A DNA stretch of 64,000 nucleotides from WTKG01 sp963735005 (GCA_963735005.1 CAVTJA010000010.1:372001-436000); one strand, 5' to 3'. Shown: positions 47,964 through 57,189, counted from the first letter of the stretch. The notes: a model not told the origin generated them from the sequence alone. Made by a program: numbers and translations.

Positions 47964-49009
47964 ACATCAACAACGAGATGAACCAACTGGGCCAGATGGG
48001 TTCCACTGGCTACGCCGGCTCCGACCAGGTCGTGGACCAGCTCGTCACACGCGCCAAGCGCCGCCGTAGCGCGCGCCGCTCGGCCGCCGCCGTGGTTGGT
48101 GCTGCGAGCGCGATGGTGCTCGGCCTGGTGGGTGCGCAGGTGGTCGCGGTGATTCAGGACAACGACGCCGGCCGCAACGACCGCAACGCGATCGAGCGGT
48201 CCCTGGGCGAAGACTTCTCAAACTCCAAGTACTCGAAGGACAACAACGGCAAGACGGACACCGACCTCGACTCGATCTTCAAGAAGCTCGAGGCAGCGGC
48301 GAAGACCGAGACCAAGAAGCCGTCGAAGTCCACCCACACCAAGAAGAAGTCGACCACAACGACCACGACCAAGAAGTCCGCGTGCACCGACGACACCACT
48401 TCCTACGACTACAAGTACTACGACTGCTCAAAGGGCAAGTGGAAGAAGTACGCGACGTCCTACAAGGACACCTACGGCGACAAGAGCTGGAAGAACTGCG
48501 CCACGGATGGCGGGGTGGAGCACGCCAGCCAGCACGTGTACTTCGACTGCGACAAAATGGACTGGAAGACCGACCCCGGCTACTTCTTCTTCTTTGACGA
48601 CCACATCTACAAGTGCGAGACGTGGAAAAACGTCGCGACCGGCACGGTCTACTACGGGAACTACTCATCCCAATACGACAAGGTCATCTTCTGCGACTCC
48701 GCGACGAGCACCTCGTACTCGTACTACAAGCACCTGTACGGGTACGCGACGTGGAGCGCGGTTACGGGCAAGCCGTACAAGTACCAGTGCGTCGGCAACT
48801 CTCCGGACGAGAACGGAGCGCCGTGGAAGTACGACTGCGCCACCGAGGAGCGAACCATGACCGACCCCACCAACTACAAGAAGTTCACCTACTCCGACTT
48901 CTTCGATGGTTGCGACAAGTTCGACTACCGCAACAAGAACTCTGACTTCACGTACGACGACCGCACGTTCCACTGGAACGGCTCCGCGTGGGAGGAAGTC
49001 GCCGCGTAA
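47960..49009 (+). CDS. Single-pass membrane protein with nine-cysteine aromatic ectodomain, partner of sigma 2
   Basis: This 349-residue protein parallels the one at 46004. MNINNEMNQLGQMG and DQVVDQLVTRAKRRR precede one helix (about 41-64). A juxtamembrane stretch, a Lys/Thr linker and an ectodomain of about 215 residues follow. The ectodomain has nine Cys, many Tyr/Trp/Phe, and repeated YYDC/YFDC-x4-W motifs. I chose the ATG at 47960 because it overlaps the sigma stop and aligns with the paralogue; a GTG nine bases earlier is less likely. No zinc anti-sigma motif is present. It probably restrains or informs sigma 2, with disulfide-linked surface repeats as the sensing part; this is inference. 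Confidence 0.77.
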   Translation: MNINNEMNQLGQMGSTGYAGSDQVVDQLVTRAKRRRSARRSAAAVVGAASAMVLGLVGAQVVAVIQDNDAGRNDRNAIERSLGEDFSNSKYSKDNNGKTDTDLDSIFKKLEAAAKTETKKPSKSTHTKKKSTTTTTTKKSACTDDTTSYDYKYYDCSKGKWKKYATSYKDTYGDKSWKNCATDGGVEHASQHVYFDCDKMDWKTDPGYFFFFDDHIYKCETWKNVATGTVYYGNYSSQYDKVIFCDSATSTSYSYYKHLYGYATWSAVTGKPYKYQCVGNSPDENGAPWKYDCATEERTMTDPTNYKKFTYSDFFDGCDKFDYRNKNSDFTYDDRTFHWNGSAWEEVAA

Positions 49010-49018
49010 CCACAAGCT

Positions 49019-49070
49019 GCCCGGGCGGGATGCGTATCCCTCAGCACGCATCCCGTCCGGGCTTTTTCTT
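49019..49070 (+). terminator. Rho-independent terminator after the sigma 2 unit
   Basis: A stem of about 17 bp (49019-49035 with 49046-49062, one G-T pair) is followed by TTTTTCTT. It separates the unit from the converging pilus genes. Confidence 0.9.
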
Positions 49071-49081
49071 GCCCGGACGCG

Positions 49082-49435
49082 CTAGCGCGTCCCCGCCGCC
49101 GCTGCGCGGGTGACCGTGCCAGCGACGGTGTCGATGCCCACGGTGACCGTGACGGCTCCGTCCGCGGACGCCTTGCAGACGTGCGCGTCTACGTGGGCGC
49201 GCGCCACCACGAGGTCCGCTGCCGCACACGCCGCTCCTTGCGGAGCCGAGCCGACGGCGCGGGCGTCCCGGGCGGCGTATGCGCCAGCGAGCGCTGAGGA
49301 GTCCGCGACGCCCTGGGCTCTGGCCGATGCGACGCTTACCGAGCCCGCGGCTGCCGCCGCAAGGCCTGCGGCCACGACAGCGGCAATCACCCCGACCGCC
49401 GCGACCGATACGGAACCGCCGTCACGTGCTAGCAC
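49082..49435 (-). CDS. Rv3654c-like TadE-associated secreted/membrane protein
   Basis: This is the last gene of the pilus cluster, a 117-residue protein. It has an N-terminal helix (about 9-32, VAAVGVIAAVVAAGLAAAA) and an Ala/Val-rich domain with cysteines. It matches the Rv3654c-type proteins found next to TadE in actinobacterial Flp/Tad loci. I chose the GTG at 49435, just after the TadE stop. Its role in pilus assembly is unknown; minor-pilin-like is the usual suggestion. Confidence 0.75.
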   Translation of the reverse strand: MLARDGGSVSVAAVGVIAAVVAAGLAAAAAGSVSVASARAQGVADSSALAGAYAARDARAVGSAPQGAACAAADLVVARAHVDAHVCKASADGAVTVTVGIDTVAGTVTRAAAAGTR

Positions 49436-49442
49436 CGCGCGC

Positions 49443-49772
49443 TCATTCCTGATCGCGCGCCACCGCGGTGGCCGACACCGGCAGCCCCCACGCCGCCCGC
49501 GCATCGACGACGACGGTGATCCACCCGTTCGCCCGCGACACCGTTGCCTGGGCGCCGCGCCCAGCGATGTGCTCCACCGCCGCCTGTGCGGCCGCCTCAG
49601 TGTCCACGATCGCCACCCGCGCTGCGGTGGCCGCCGCCGTCTCGGCGCGCGACTGGGCTGCGGCCCACTGCCCCACGGACAGTACGGCCGCCAACAGGGC
49701 GACGATCGCGGGGATCACGAGCGCGAACTCCACGGTCGCAGAACCGCCGTCTGGTTCGGCGCCCGCGGTCAT
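49443..49772 (-). CDS. TadE-like pseudopilin
   Basis: The 109-residue protein starts DGGSATVEFALVIPAIVALL, the TadE N-terminal motif with the processing-site Glu and a long membrane helix. TadE proteins are minor pilins of Flp/Tad pili. The ATG overlaps the pilin stop (ATGA). Confidence 0.85.
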   Translation of the reverse strand: MTAGAEPDGGSATVEFALVIPAIVALLAAVLSVGQWAAAQSRAETAAATAARVAIVDTEAAAQAAVEHIAGRGAQATVSRANGWITVVVDARAAWGLPVSATAVARDQE

Positions 49773-49945
49773 CCCCCGAGCGCCGAACCGATGACGTCGA
49801 AGAGTCGCGAGCGCACCTCGTCGGACTTGAGTAAGGCGATCAGCAGCGCGGCGAAGCCTGCGGCCGCAACGGCCACCAGCGCGTACTCGGTGGTCGCGGA
49901 GCCTTCGTCCTCGGCGCCGAGCTCCCGGGTGTGATTGATGCTCAT
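49769..49945 (-). CDS. Flp-type pilin subunit (DUF4244-like)
   Basis: This 58-residue protein contains EDEGSATTEYALVAVAAAGF, the Flp pilin processing and assembly motif with Glu at position +5, followed by a membrane helix and a short C-terminus. It is the presumed major pilin. GGAAGGAG lies just before the ATG. Confidence 0.87.
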   Translation of the reverse strand: MSINHTRELGAEDEGSATTEYALVAVAAAGFAALLIALLKSDEVRSRLFDVIGSALGG

Positions 49946-49980
49946 GATTCTCCTTCCGTCCCCGACCTTCGGGGCACGTC

Positions 49981-50850
49981 CTAGGGGGCTGCCCGTGCGG
50001 CAGCGGCGACGGCGATGACCAGCGGCACTACGCCCGCGACGACGAACGCCGGTAGTAAACACATGGCCAGGGGCAGCGCGGAGTGCGCCTCAAGAGTGCC
50101 GGTCGCGCGGGTGGCGGCCGCCCGCGCGTCGTCCGCGGCCACCTCGCAGGCGGCCCTGAGCGCAGGTACCGGCGACGCGCCCGCGGTCCACGGCGCTCGC
50201 AGGGCGCCCTCGAGCGCAACGGCCACCGGGTCGCCAGCAACATCTGACCACGCGCGCGCCCACGGCTCCCCCGCCGCAAGCCGTTCCGCGACCCGCTCAA
50301 GCCACGCCCCGTCCGCGCGGAGCGCGGCACCTGCGGCCGCGCACGCCCCCACGACGTCCTTCCCGGCTGTCACTGCCGCCTCCACCAGCGCCATGGTGAG
50401 CGTGGCGCGCTCCAGGTCCCTGCCCGCAAGGGCCGCGCGCGCGACGAGCGCGCGCATCCACCTGCGCCCGAGCCACGCAAGCGCAGCGCCCGTGCCCGCG
50501 AGCCCCCACCCGAGCGGCGTCGCCACCAGCAGGCGCAGGGCGCTCGGCTCGAGCACACCGGCGAGCCCCACGCCAGCGAGGGGAAGCCATTGAAGCAGGC
50601 GTGCGCTTGCGCGCGGTCCGGCCATCGCCGCGTCGCGGTCGGCCTCGACGCGCTCGGCCTCGCGCGCCGCCGCCGCGACTCGCTCAAGCACGTCCGCCAA
50701 GGGCGCCCCGGTGTGGCGCGCCAGCCTCAGCGCGGCCGCGGCGGCTGGCGGCGGCGCGACCCCGGAGGCCTGATCCCACGCGTCGCCGGGCGCGATCCCG
50801 GCACGCACCAGGGCCGCCGCCGCCATGAGCTCCGCGCTGGCCCCGCTCAC
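49981..50850 (-). CDS. TadB/TadC-like pilus membrane protein (two type II secretion F domains)
   Basis: The 289-residue protein appears to combine two GspF-like halves. The first has AAAALVRAGIAPGDAWDQASG and a helix pair (about 100-145). The second has ALVEAAVTAGKDVVGACAA and C-terminal helices. In M. tuberculosis these are two genes (Rv3658c and Rv3657c). The GTG start overlaps the true tadA stop (GTGA), which shows they are separate proteins even though the tadA frameshift makes one continuous frame. It forms the inner-membrane platform of the pilus. Confidence 0.82.
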   Translation of the reverse strand: MSGASAELMAAAALVRAGIAPGDAWDQASGVAPPPAAAAALRLARHTGAPLADVLERVAAAAREAERVEADRDAAMAGPRASARLLQWLPLAGVGLAGVLEPSALRLLVATPLGWGLAGTGAALAWLGRRWMRALVARAALAGRDLERATLTMALVEAAVTAGKDVVGACAAAGAALRADGAWLERVAERLAAGEPWARAWSDVAGDPVAVALEGALRAPWTAGASPVPALRAACEVAADDARAAATRATGTLEAHSALPLAMCLLPAFVVAGVVPLVIAVAAAARAAP

Positions 50851-51831
50851 GCCGCCACCCCGATCGCGCCCGCCGCGGGTTCGCCGCCGACCACGAGGTC
50901 GGGTCCGATCACGAGCTCCCCGCGCCGCTCCGCGAGGCTCGCGATGCCGGCGACACGACGGCCCATCGAGGGTCTTGTCCAGGTGCACCACGGCGTCGAA
51001 GGCCGCGGCCGCATGCAGCACCGTGGCGCGCGCGTCCATCCCGGCGAGCGCGCCGAGCGCGATGAGCCGCGCGGGCACATCCTGGGGCGCGTTGGCATGC
51101 ATGGTGGCCATCCCGCCGCGGTGGCCCGTATTGAGCGCGGTGAGGACCTCGCGCACCTCGGCCCCGCGGCACTCACCCAGCACGATGCGGTCGGGCCGCA
51201 TGCGAAGTGCCTCCCGCACCAGGGCGGCCACGCTCACGGCGCCGGCACCGTCCACGTTCGCGCGCCGCTCGACCAGCCTGACCACGTGCGGGTGGTCGGG
51301 GTAGATCTCGCCCGCCTCCTCGATGACGACGATCCGCTCGGCGGGGCTCACCAGCGCCAGCAGGCTGGTGACCAGGGTGGTCTTGCCCGTGCCGGTGGCG
51401 CCCGTAACAAGCAGCGAGGCCCGGGCCTCCACGAGCGCGCGCAGGCGTTCAGCGACGCGCGGCGTGCAGGTGCCCGCGAGCACCATGTCGTCGATTGCGA
51501 GCGAGCTCCCGCGCACGGCGCGCAGGGAGATCGCGGTGCAGCCGTCGGCCACCGGCGGGATCGCCGCGTGCAGGCGCGTGCCGTCCGGCAGGCGGGCATC
51601 CACCACGGGCGAGGCGTCGTCGAGCCGCCTACCTCCGAGCGACGCCAGCCGCACGGCCAGCTCGCGGACGTCGCCCGCGCCTACAAACGAGGCGTCCGCG
51701 CGCTCGAGGCCAACGCCACGGTCGATCCACACCTCGTCGGGCGCGTTCACCAGCACGTCCGTCACTCCCGGCACCTCGAGCAGCGCCTGGAGCGGGCCCG
51801 CGTGCCACCCGCTCGATGCGTGTGTCGTCAT
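50847..51831 (-). CDS. tadA: Flp pilus assembly ATPase TadA, frameshifted near the C-terminus as read
   Basis: This type II/IV secretion ATPase powers pilus assembly. It has Walker A VTGATGTGKTTL, VVIEEAGEIYPDHPHVVRLV (Asp/Glu boxes), and GECRGAEVREVLTALNTGHRGGMATMHAN. Removing one base from the run at 50962-50964 restores the expected ending LDGRRVAGIASL, ending in VGGEPAAGAIGVAA (327 residues). Its stop then overlaps the next gene by 4 bases. As read, the shift fuses it to the TadB/C-like gene. No CpaE/TadZ-like gene is present upstream, unlike M. tuberculosis. Confidence 0.87.
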
Positions 51832-51954
51832 GCCCCGAGCCTCGCCGCGGCGGCGCCCCGCCGCCGCCCTCGGCGCCAAGCCAACCCGCCCCCACCCGGC
51901 CAGAGCGCCCTGGGGACATCGCTCGCGGGCCCAGCCACCGCATCGTCCCGTTAC

Positions 51955-51978
51955 CGAATCGCCGCCGTGCCCGATTCG
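51955..51978. promoter_or_regulatory. Inverted repeat between tadA and the HAD gene
   Basis: CGAATCG (51955-51961) and CGATTCG (51972-51978) are 10 bp apart in the 189-base divergent region. A TTACACT -10-like element follows at 51998-52004. This could be an operator controlling either direction. Confidence 0.4.
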
Positions 51979-52020
51979 ATAAGGCCGCGCCGCGAACTTA
52001 CACTCGTGGAAGGAGGGACC

Positions 52021-52824
52021 ATGAGCACGCCCGCGACGACGGCCGCATTCTTCGACCTGGACAAGACGATCATCGCCACGTCCTCGTCGTCGGCATTCTC
52101 CAGGGAGTTCCTCGACAAGGGCCTGCTCAAGCGGTCGGATGCGATCCGCACGGCGTACGCGCACTTTCTGTTCATGGTGGGCGGCGCGGACGAGCGCACC
52201 ACCGAGCGGCTGCGCGCCGCGCTCAGCGACGCCATCACCGGGTGGGACGTCGACAAGGTGAAGCGAATCGTCAGCGAGACCGTCAAGCAACACGTGGACC
52301 CCGTGGTCTACCAGGAGGCGCTCGCGCTGATCCGGCAGCACCAGGCGAACGGCCGCGACGTCGTGATCGTGTCGGCGTCGGGGACCGAGGTGGTGCAGCC
52401 CATCGCGGAGCTACTCGGCGCGGATTACGCCGTCGGCACGCAGATGGAGATCGAGGACGGCCGCTTCACCGGCGAAATCTCGTTGTACGCGTACGGCCCG
52501 GCCAAGGCGGCCGCGATTCGCAAGCTCGCGGAGGACAAGGGATACGACCTCTCGCGCAGCTACGCATACTCCGACTCGATCACCGACGCCCCCATGCTCG
52601 ACGCCGTCGCGCACGGCTACGTGGTCAACCCCGACCGCGCGCTGCGCCGCGCCGCCGCCGAGCACGGCTGGGGGATGCTCCGCTTCCGCAAGCCGATCGC
52701 CCTGCGCGAGTCCGAGCGGCGCCGCAACCTGATCGCCGCCGGCGCCGTGACGCTGGTCGCCGTGGGCGTCGTGTTCTGGATCGCGGGCGTGCGCCGCGCG
52801 CGCAGGCGCGACCTCAACGCCTAG
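52021..52824 (+). CDS. HAD-IB family hydrolase (SerB-like)
   Basis: The 267-residue phosphatase has the catalytic motif FFDLDKTII (nucleophile Asp and acid Asp), motif II VSASGTEVV, and motif III YSDSITDAPML. A C-terminal membrane helix (about 235-258) and Arg-rich tail follow. Rv3661 occupies the same divergent place beside the pilus genes in M. tuberculosis. The substrate is unknown; phosphoserine or a phospholipid head group are guesses, the latter favoured by the membrane anchor. GGAAGGAGG precedes the ATG. Confidence 0.88.
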   Translation: MSTPATTAAFFDLDKTIIATSSSSAFSREFLDKGLLKRSDAIRTAYAHFLFMVGGADERTTERLRAALSDAITGWDVDKVKRIVSETVKQHVDPVVYQEALALIRQHQANGRDVVIVSASGTEVVQPIAELLGADYAVGTQMEIEDGRFTGEISLYAYGPAKAAAIRKLAEDKGYDLSRSYAYSDSITDAPMLDAVAHGYVVNPDRALRRAAAEHGWGMLRFRKPIALRESERRRNLIAAGAVTLVAVGVVFWIAGVRRARRRDLNA

Positions 52825-54032
52825 GCCGCCCGAGCCGCCTTCTCGCCGCGCGCCGTCTCGCCGCGGGCGATGGCGCCTGCCGCCACCGGCACCAGCAACA
52901 CCACGGCAGCGACCACGCCCAGCGCGAGCGGCAACGACGTCTCGCGCGCGATGAACCCGACGACCGGTGGCGCGATCAGGAACCCCGCGTAGCCTGCGGT
53001 GGCTACCGCCCCGACGCCCTCGGCGGACGTACGCCCAAGCCGTGCGCCGGCAGTGAACAGCACCGGCACCGTGTTCGCGAGGCCCAGGCCCATCACCGCG
53101 TAGCCCGCGATCGCGCCCCACACGGTGCCCGTCGCGACGGCGACGCCAAGGCCGATCGCCGCCAGCAACCCACCCCATCGGACCAGCGCAACCGGGCCGA
53201 TGTGCGTGTTCACCCAGTCTCCGGCGAAGCGCCCGGCCGCCATCGTCACGGAGAACGCGCCAAAGCCGATCGCCGCGACTGCGGCCGAGGTGTGGAGGTC
53301 GTCGCGCAGCAGTTTGGCACTCCAGTCGACGACGGTGCCCTCGGCGGCGAGCACGATGATCGCGAGCACGGCGATCGTGATGAGCGCCAGCGATAGCCCG
53401 CCGATGCGCGCGCGCAACCCCCGCGAGGGCTCGGCGGAGCGCGCGGCGTGGCCCGAGGGCCCGTCGCTCGACTCATCGCGCGGCAACGCGCGCAGGGAGT
53501 ACGCCCACCCAACGCTGACCGCGATGGACATTCCGACCGCGTGCTGCACGGGCGTCGCGCCGGCGTGCAGCACCACGTACGCGATCCCCGCGCCCGCGAG
53601 CGCGCCCGCGCTGAATCCGCCGTGGAAGAACGACATCGACGGGCGGCCCATGCGCCGCTCGACGTCCACGCCCACCGCGTTCATCGCCACGTCCATGGAC
53701 CCGATCGAACCGCCCAGTAGCACGACAGCGGCGAACACCAGGGGCCTCGTCGGTGCCGCAATCGCCAGGGGCAGCATGACCGCGAACACGACGGCAGCGA
53801 TGCGGGTGACGCGCTCTCCGCCATAGCGCGCGGCAATCCTGCCAGCCCCGGACATCGCGGTGACCGCGCCCGCACCCATCGTGAGCAGCAGCAGCCCGAT
53901 CCCCGCATCGTCAAACTCGTGCCGCTCGCCAATCCACGGGATATGCGGGGACCAGGTCGCGATCAGGATGCCGTTTCCAAAGAAGACGATGCCAACGTGC
54001 GCCTTGAGTCGCACCGCGTAAGACGAAGCCAT
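52821..54032 (-). CDS. MFS transporter
   Basis: The 403-residue protein has about 12 hydrophobic helices and a central basic/acidic loop (RALPRDESSDGPSGHAARS). It opens VGIVFFGNGILIATWSPHIP, resembling the FucP/YbjJ-like MFS branch. Substrate cannot be inferred. It ends on the HAD gene with a 4-base convergent overlap. Confidence 0.85.
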   Translation of the reverse strand: MASSYAVRLKAHVGIVFFGNGILIATWSPHIPWIGERHEFDDAGIGLLLLTMGAGAVTAMSGAGRIAARYGGERVTRIAAVVFAVMLPLAIAAPTRPLVFAAVVLLGGSIGSMDVAMNAVGVDVERRMGRPSMSFFHGGFSAGALAGAGIAYVVLHAGATPVQHAVGMSIAVSVGWAYSLRALPRDESSDGPSGHAARSAEPSRGLRARIGGLSLALITIAVLAIIVLAAEGTVVDWSAKLLRDDLHTSAAVAAIGFGAFSVTMAAGRFAGDWVNTHIGPVALVRWGGLLAAIGLGVAVATGTVWGAIAGYAVMGLGLANTVPVLFTAGARLGRTSAEGVGAVATAGYAGFLIAPPVVGFIARETSLPLALGVVAAVVLLVPVAAGAIARGETARGEKAARAA

Positions 54033-54124
54033 GGCGACAGCCTAAGCGCGCGCCACAACCTTTCGGGTCTGAACTGCGTTGAGCATCCCGATAGCCAACA
54101 ATGGGTGAAACGAGAGGGGCAAGC

Positions 54125-54691
54125 GTGGCTCGCTGGTCGCGGTACGCCGAGGAGCTCTCGTCGACGCGCTACCCCGCGCTGCTCGCGTACGCGATGATCC
54201 TCGCGGGCGACCGCGCCGCCGCGGAGGACCTGGTGGCCGACGCGCTGGTACGCACGTTCGGCAGGCCACGCCGGCTCGCGAACGTGGGGCAGGCGGAGGC
54301 CTACGTTCGGCGCGCGATCCTCACGGCTTTCCTCGACGGCGCCCGCCGCAGCGCGAGCCGCACGCGCGCGTATACCCGCGTGGCCGAGCCCCTCATCGAG
54401 CCCGCCCGCGAGAACGCGATCGACGACCGCGAGGAGATGCTGGCAGCGCTTGCCCAGCTCGCGCCGCAGGTACGGGCGTGCGTCGTCCTGCGCTTCTACG
54501 ACGACCTCCCCGTCGCCGAGGTCGCCCACCGCGCCGGAATCGCCGTGGGAACGGCAAAGCGCTACCTGCACGACGGCATGGCGGCGTTGCGCATCGAACT
54601 TGACGACGCCGAGATTGACGGCGACGACAGTCACCGCGACACGGTCACCATCGTCGCTCCGGGTAGCCGGGGCGCAAGGAGGATGCGATGA
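54125..54691 (+). CDS. SigE-type ECF RNA polymerase sigma factor (copy 3)
   Basis: The 188-residue sigma factor has region 2 (ALLAYAMILAGDRAAAEDLV, then EAYVRRAILTAFLDGARR) and region 4 (LAPQVRACVVLRFYDDLPVAEVA, then TAKRYLHDGMAAL). I chose the GTG at 54125, with GAGAGGGG upstream, over an ATG at 54101, because the first residues VARWS match the start of copy 4 exactly. The stop overlaps the start of its membrane partner (ATGA). Blocks ACAACC, GGTC and GATAGCC upstream also occur before copy 4, but with different spacing. Confidence 0.91.
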   Translation: MARWSRYAEELSSTRYPALLAYAMILAGDRAAAEDLVADALVRTFGRPRRLANVGQAEAYVRRAILTAFLDGARRSASRTRAYTRVAEPLIEPARENAIDDREEMLAALAQLAPQVRACVVLRFYDDLPVAEVAHRAGIAVGTAKRYLHDGMAALRIELDDAEIDGDDSHRDTVTIVAPGSRGARRMR

Positions 54692-55755
54692 AGCCCGAAA
54701 ACTTCAGCAAAGAGTTGGCCGATGCGGTCGACGGCCGCGCGGCGGAGTACGCCCAGATTGCGGTACGCGCCGGCGGCGACGTGAGGGCCCGCATCCGGCG
54801 CCGCCGCGGAGCGACGCTCACGGTGGCCGCGGTGGCGACGCTCGCCGTGGCGGGCGGCGCATGGTGGGGCGCGTCGGCGTTCACGGGCGATACGCGCGCC
54901 GACCCCGCGGCCACGTGGGTCGGCCCCGAACTCGTGACCGTCACGCCCGGACGGCAGCTGCCGTCGCTCGCGACAGACGTGCCGGGTCTCGAGTGCGGCG
55001 CACCCGCGCCTGCCCCCGTGCTGCGAAGCGGTGACTTTGAGGTCGAGCCGAACGCGGCTGCCTTCGACAACGTCATAATCGTCGATCCCGATCAGGGCCG
55101 CGCAGACGCCACCAGGGCAACCACCACGTACCTCGGGAATCAGCCGCAGGTCCCCGCGTACATCGCCCGAGGCTCGGTCTGGGTTCAGGACGGCGCGATC
55201 GTGGGCTACGAGCCAGATCCCGACGTCCGTATCCACACGTTCTGGGCGGGCGGAGCGGGGTATCCGGAGTCGTTCTCAAGCGTTAACTCGGTGCTCAGTT
55301 GCGACGCAGGTGATCCTTTGGGCGAACTACCGTCGGGACGTTACGACGTCTATCCCGTAGTGCGCGTCGTGAACAGCCTCGAGCTCGCCGCCTACACCGC
55401 CGCGGACCGCGCTGGCTACAGCCTCCAAGTCGATCCAGATACGAGGCTGGGTAGCGATGGCAAGGATAAGTGTGCCGATCCGGAGCATCGGTGGTTGCCG
55501 TGGTGCGCGCCCGCGTCAGACCCCGAGCTCTATTGGAACGAGGCGACCGGCACGGCCACCGTGCGCGTGACGTCCGAAAATTATAGTGGCGACGTGGACG
55601 AACTCTTCGTCCTGCCGCCGTTCACGTGGGACTACACCAACCTGCACGATTACCCAGAAGTCGTCTCCCGGCCGGACGGGAGCATTGAGTACGTGGTCAC
55701 TTGGTCGGACGAGACCGGCCAGCACATCTCCATCGCACTGTCACCCGACGCCTAG
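54688..55755 (+). CDS. Single-pass membrane protein, partner of sigma 3
   Basis: The 355-residue protein has about 40 cytosolic residues ending in DVRARIRRRRG, one membrane helix (about 41-60) and a long ectodomain. A LPSGRYDVYPVVRV motif there resembles the PASKYQLVVSQ/PAGNYQLVVTQ ends of the sigma 1 partner domains. The ectodomain has only a few cysteines. The topology and coupling to the sigma gene match the other pairs. It may be a regulator or sensor of sigma 3. It ends 4 bases into the converging acyltransferase gene. Confidence 0.73.
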   Translation: MKPENFSKELADAVDGRAAEYAQIAVRAGGDVRARIRRRRGATLTVAAVATLAVAGGAWWGASAFTGDTRADPAATWVGPELVTVTPGRQLPSLATDVPGLECGAPAPAPVLRSGDFEVEPNAAAFDNVIIVDPDQGRADATRATTTYLGNQPQVPAYIARGSVWVQDGAIVGYEPDPDVRIHTFWAGGAGYPESFSSVNSVLSCDAGDPLGELPSGRYDVYPVVRVVNSLELAAYTAADRAGYSLQVDPDTRLGSDGKDKCADPEHRWLPWCAPASDPELYWNEATGTATVRVTSENYSGDVDELFVLPPFTWDYTNLHDYPEVVSRPDGSIEYVVTWSDETGQHISIALSPDA

Positions 55756-57098
55756 GCCCGAGCGTCGTCCTTACGCGGCGTGACGCGCGCACCCCCGGCC
55801 TTCGCCCACAACGCCTTAGCCCAGCGCACCCACGAGCCGTTCAGCACGGGCTGCTCGACGACGTGCCAGGAAATCGCGGCGACGCCGTAAGACGTCCCGA
55901 CGACCAGCAACGCGATCACCAAGAACTGCACCGGATCGCTCACCTGCCCGTAGCCAAGGCCGCCGCGCGGGAAGATCTCCCGCTCGACGAGGAACAGCAC
56001 CACGTAGTGCCAGATGTACAGGCCGAACGAGACCTTGGCGGTGTACGCGAGGAACGGGTTGTCGAAGAGCCGCCCCAGCAGCTTGGAGTACGCGAGCATC
56101 GCCAGCAGCACGCCCACCATTCCTGCGAAGAACGGGAAGTAGTACGGCTGCAGGTCAAGGCTGAACTCCTGCTGCGGCTCGACCGGCATGCGCTTCCACC
56201 ACACCAGTAGCGCGATCCCGGCGATCGGCAGCAGCGCGTATGCGTCGTACTTCCAGGAGCGCTCGCCGCCATGGAACACGCGCCGACGCGCGATGTAGCC
56301 GGCCACCAGAATCCCCACGGCGAAGTGGGCGAAGAACCCGATCGGGTTGTACCCAGGCATCCACGACTTGGCGCCGCCGATGTCGCCGAACTGCCAACCC
56401 TTGCCGTCCTCGCCGGTGACGAACGTCTGGACGACCCAGTGGTTGAGCAGCAGGATCCCGACGAACGCCGCGATCCAGTAGGTGCGTCCGATGTTCACCG
56501 AGTCCAGCCGCTTGCGCAACATGAACAGACCGACGAACACGATGGGCATCAGCACATAGCTGACGACCTCGAAGGAAATTGACCACAGCGGGCCGTCCAC
56601 CTCGGAGGTAAAGAAGGTCTGGTAGTGGAAGCCCGCTGTGAAGGTCAGGCCCGCGACGAGTCGCCTGACCGGATCAACCGCCTCGCTCGCGTAGTCGAAG
56701 TACTTCGAGCCCAGCCAGTAACTCACCAGCAGGGCCACATAGAACCCCGGGACGATGCGCTGGGCGCGGCGCTTGATGTAGTGGCCGATGCGCGGGTACG
56801 GGCGCTTCTCGTAGAACGCGGTCCAGAATGGGTAGCTCAGCAGCATGCCGGACAGCACGAAGAACACGCTGACGCCGATGGCGCCCTTGACCATGACGCC
56901 GTGCAGGTTCTGGAGCCACTGCTCCTGCGCGGGGCCGTTGAGCTTCTGGAACAGGTGGTGGCCGATCACCGCGAGCGCGGCGAGGGCACGGATGCCGTCG
57001 GCGCCGGTGATCCGGTTCTTGTCGTGCTGCGAGTTGCCGCCCCACGGCGCGGGGGCCGACTCGACTATTTCGGTGCTTGTCGCCGGCTTCTTTGCCAT
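55752..57098 (-). CDS. Acyltransferase-3 family membrane acyltransferase
   Basis: The 448-residue protein has about 10 helices and begins the core with ADGIRALAALAVIGHHLFQKL, containing the family's essential His. It continues GVSVFFVLSGMLLSYPFW and RRAQRIVPGFYVALL. Such enzymes O-acylate sugars or lipids of the envelope. The acceptor cannot be predicted. The N-terminal 30 residues are a soluble leader. Confidence 0.87.
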   Translation of the reverse strand: MAKKPATSTEIVESAPAPWGGNSQHDKNRITGADGIRALAALAVIGHHLFQKLNGPAQEQWLQNLHGVMVKGAIGVSVFFVLSGMLLSYPFWTAFYEKRPYPRIGHYIKRRAQRIVPGFYVALLVSYWLGSKYFDYASEAVDPVRRLVAGLTFTAGFHYQTFFTSEVDGPLWSISFEVVSYVLMPIVFVGLFMLRKRLDSVNIGRTYWIAAFVGILLLNHWVVQTFVTGEDGKGWQFGDIGGAKSWMPGYNPIGFFAHFAVGILVAGYIARRRVFHGGERSWKYDAYALLPIAGIALLVWWKRMPVEPQQEFSLDLQPYYFPFFAGMVGVLLAMLAYSKLLGRLFDNPFLAYTAKVSFGLYIWHYVVLFLVEREIFPRGGLGYGQVSDPVQFLVIALLVVGTSYGVAAISWHVVEQPVLNGSWVRWAKALWAKAGGARVTPRKDDARA

Positions 57099-57189
57099 GC
57101 CAAGACGCTACCCGGCGAGCGACGATGCGCGTGACGTTTCGAAAATCGTTGCGGCTACGCGCCCGTGGCGACCTTGCGACGCGCGGCGC

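Noticed and set aside
49981..52341. A single 786-residue TadA-TadB protein
   Set aside because: It needs an extra base that destroys the conserved TadA ending. The corrected frame gives a TGA/GTG overlap.
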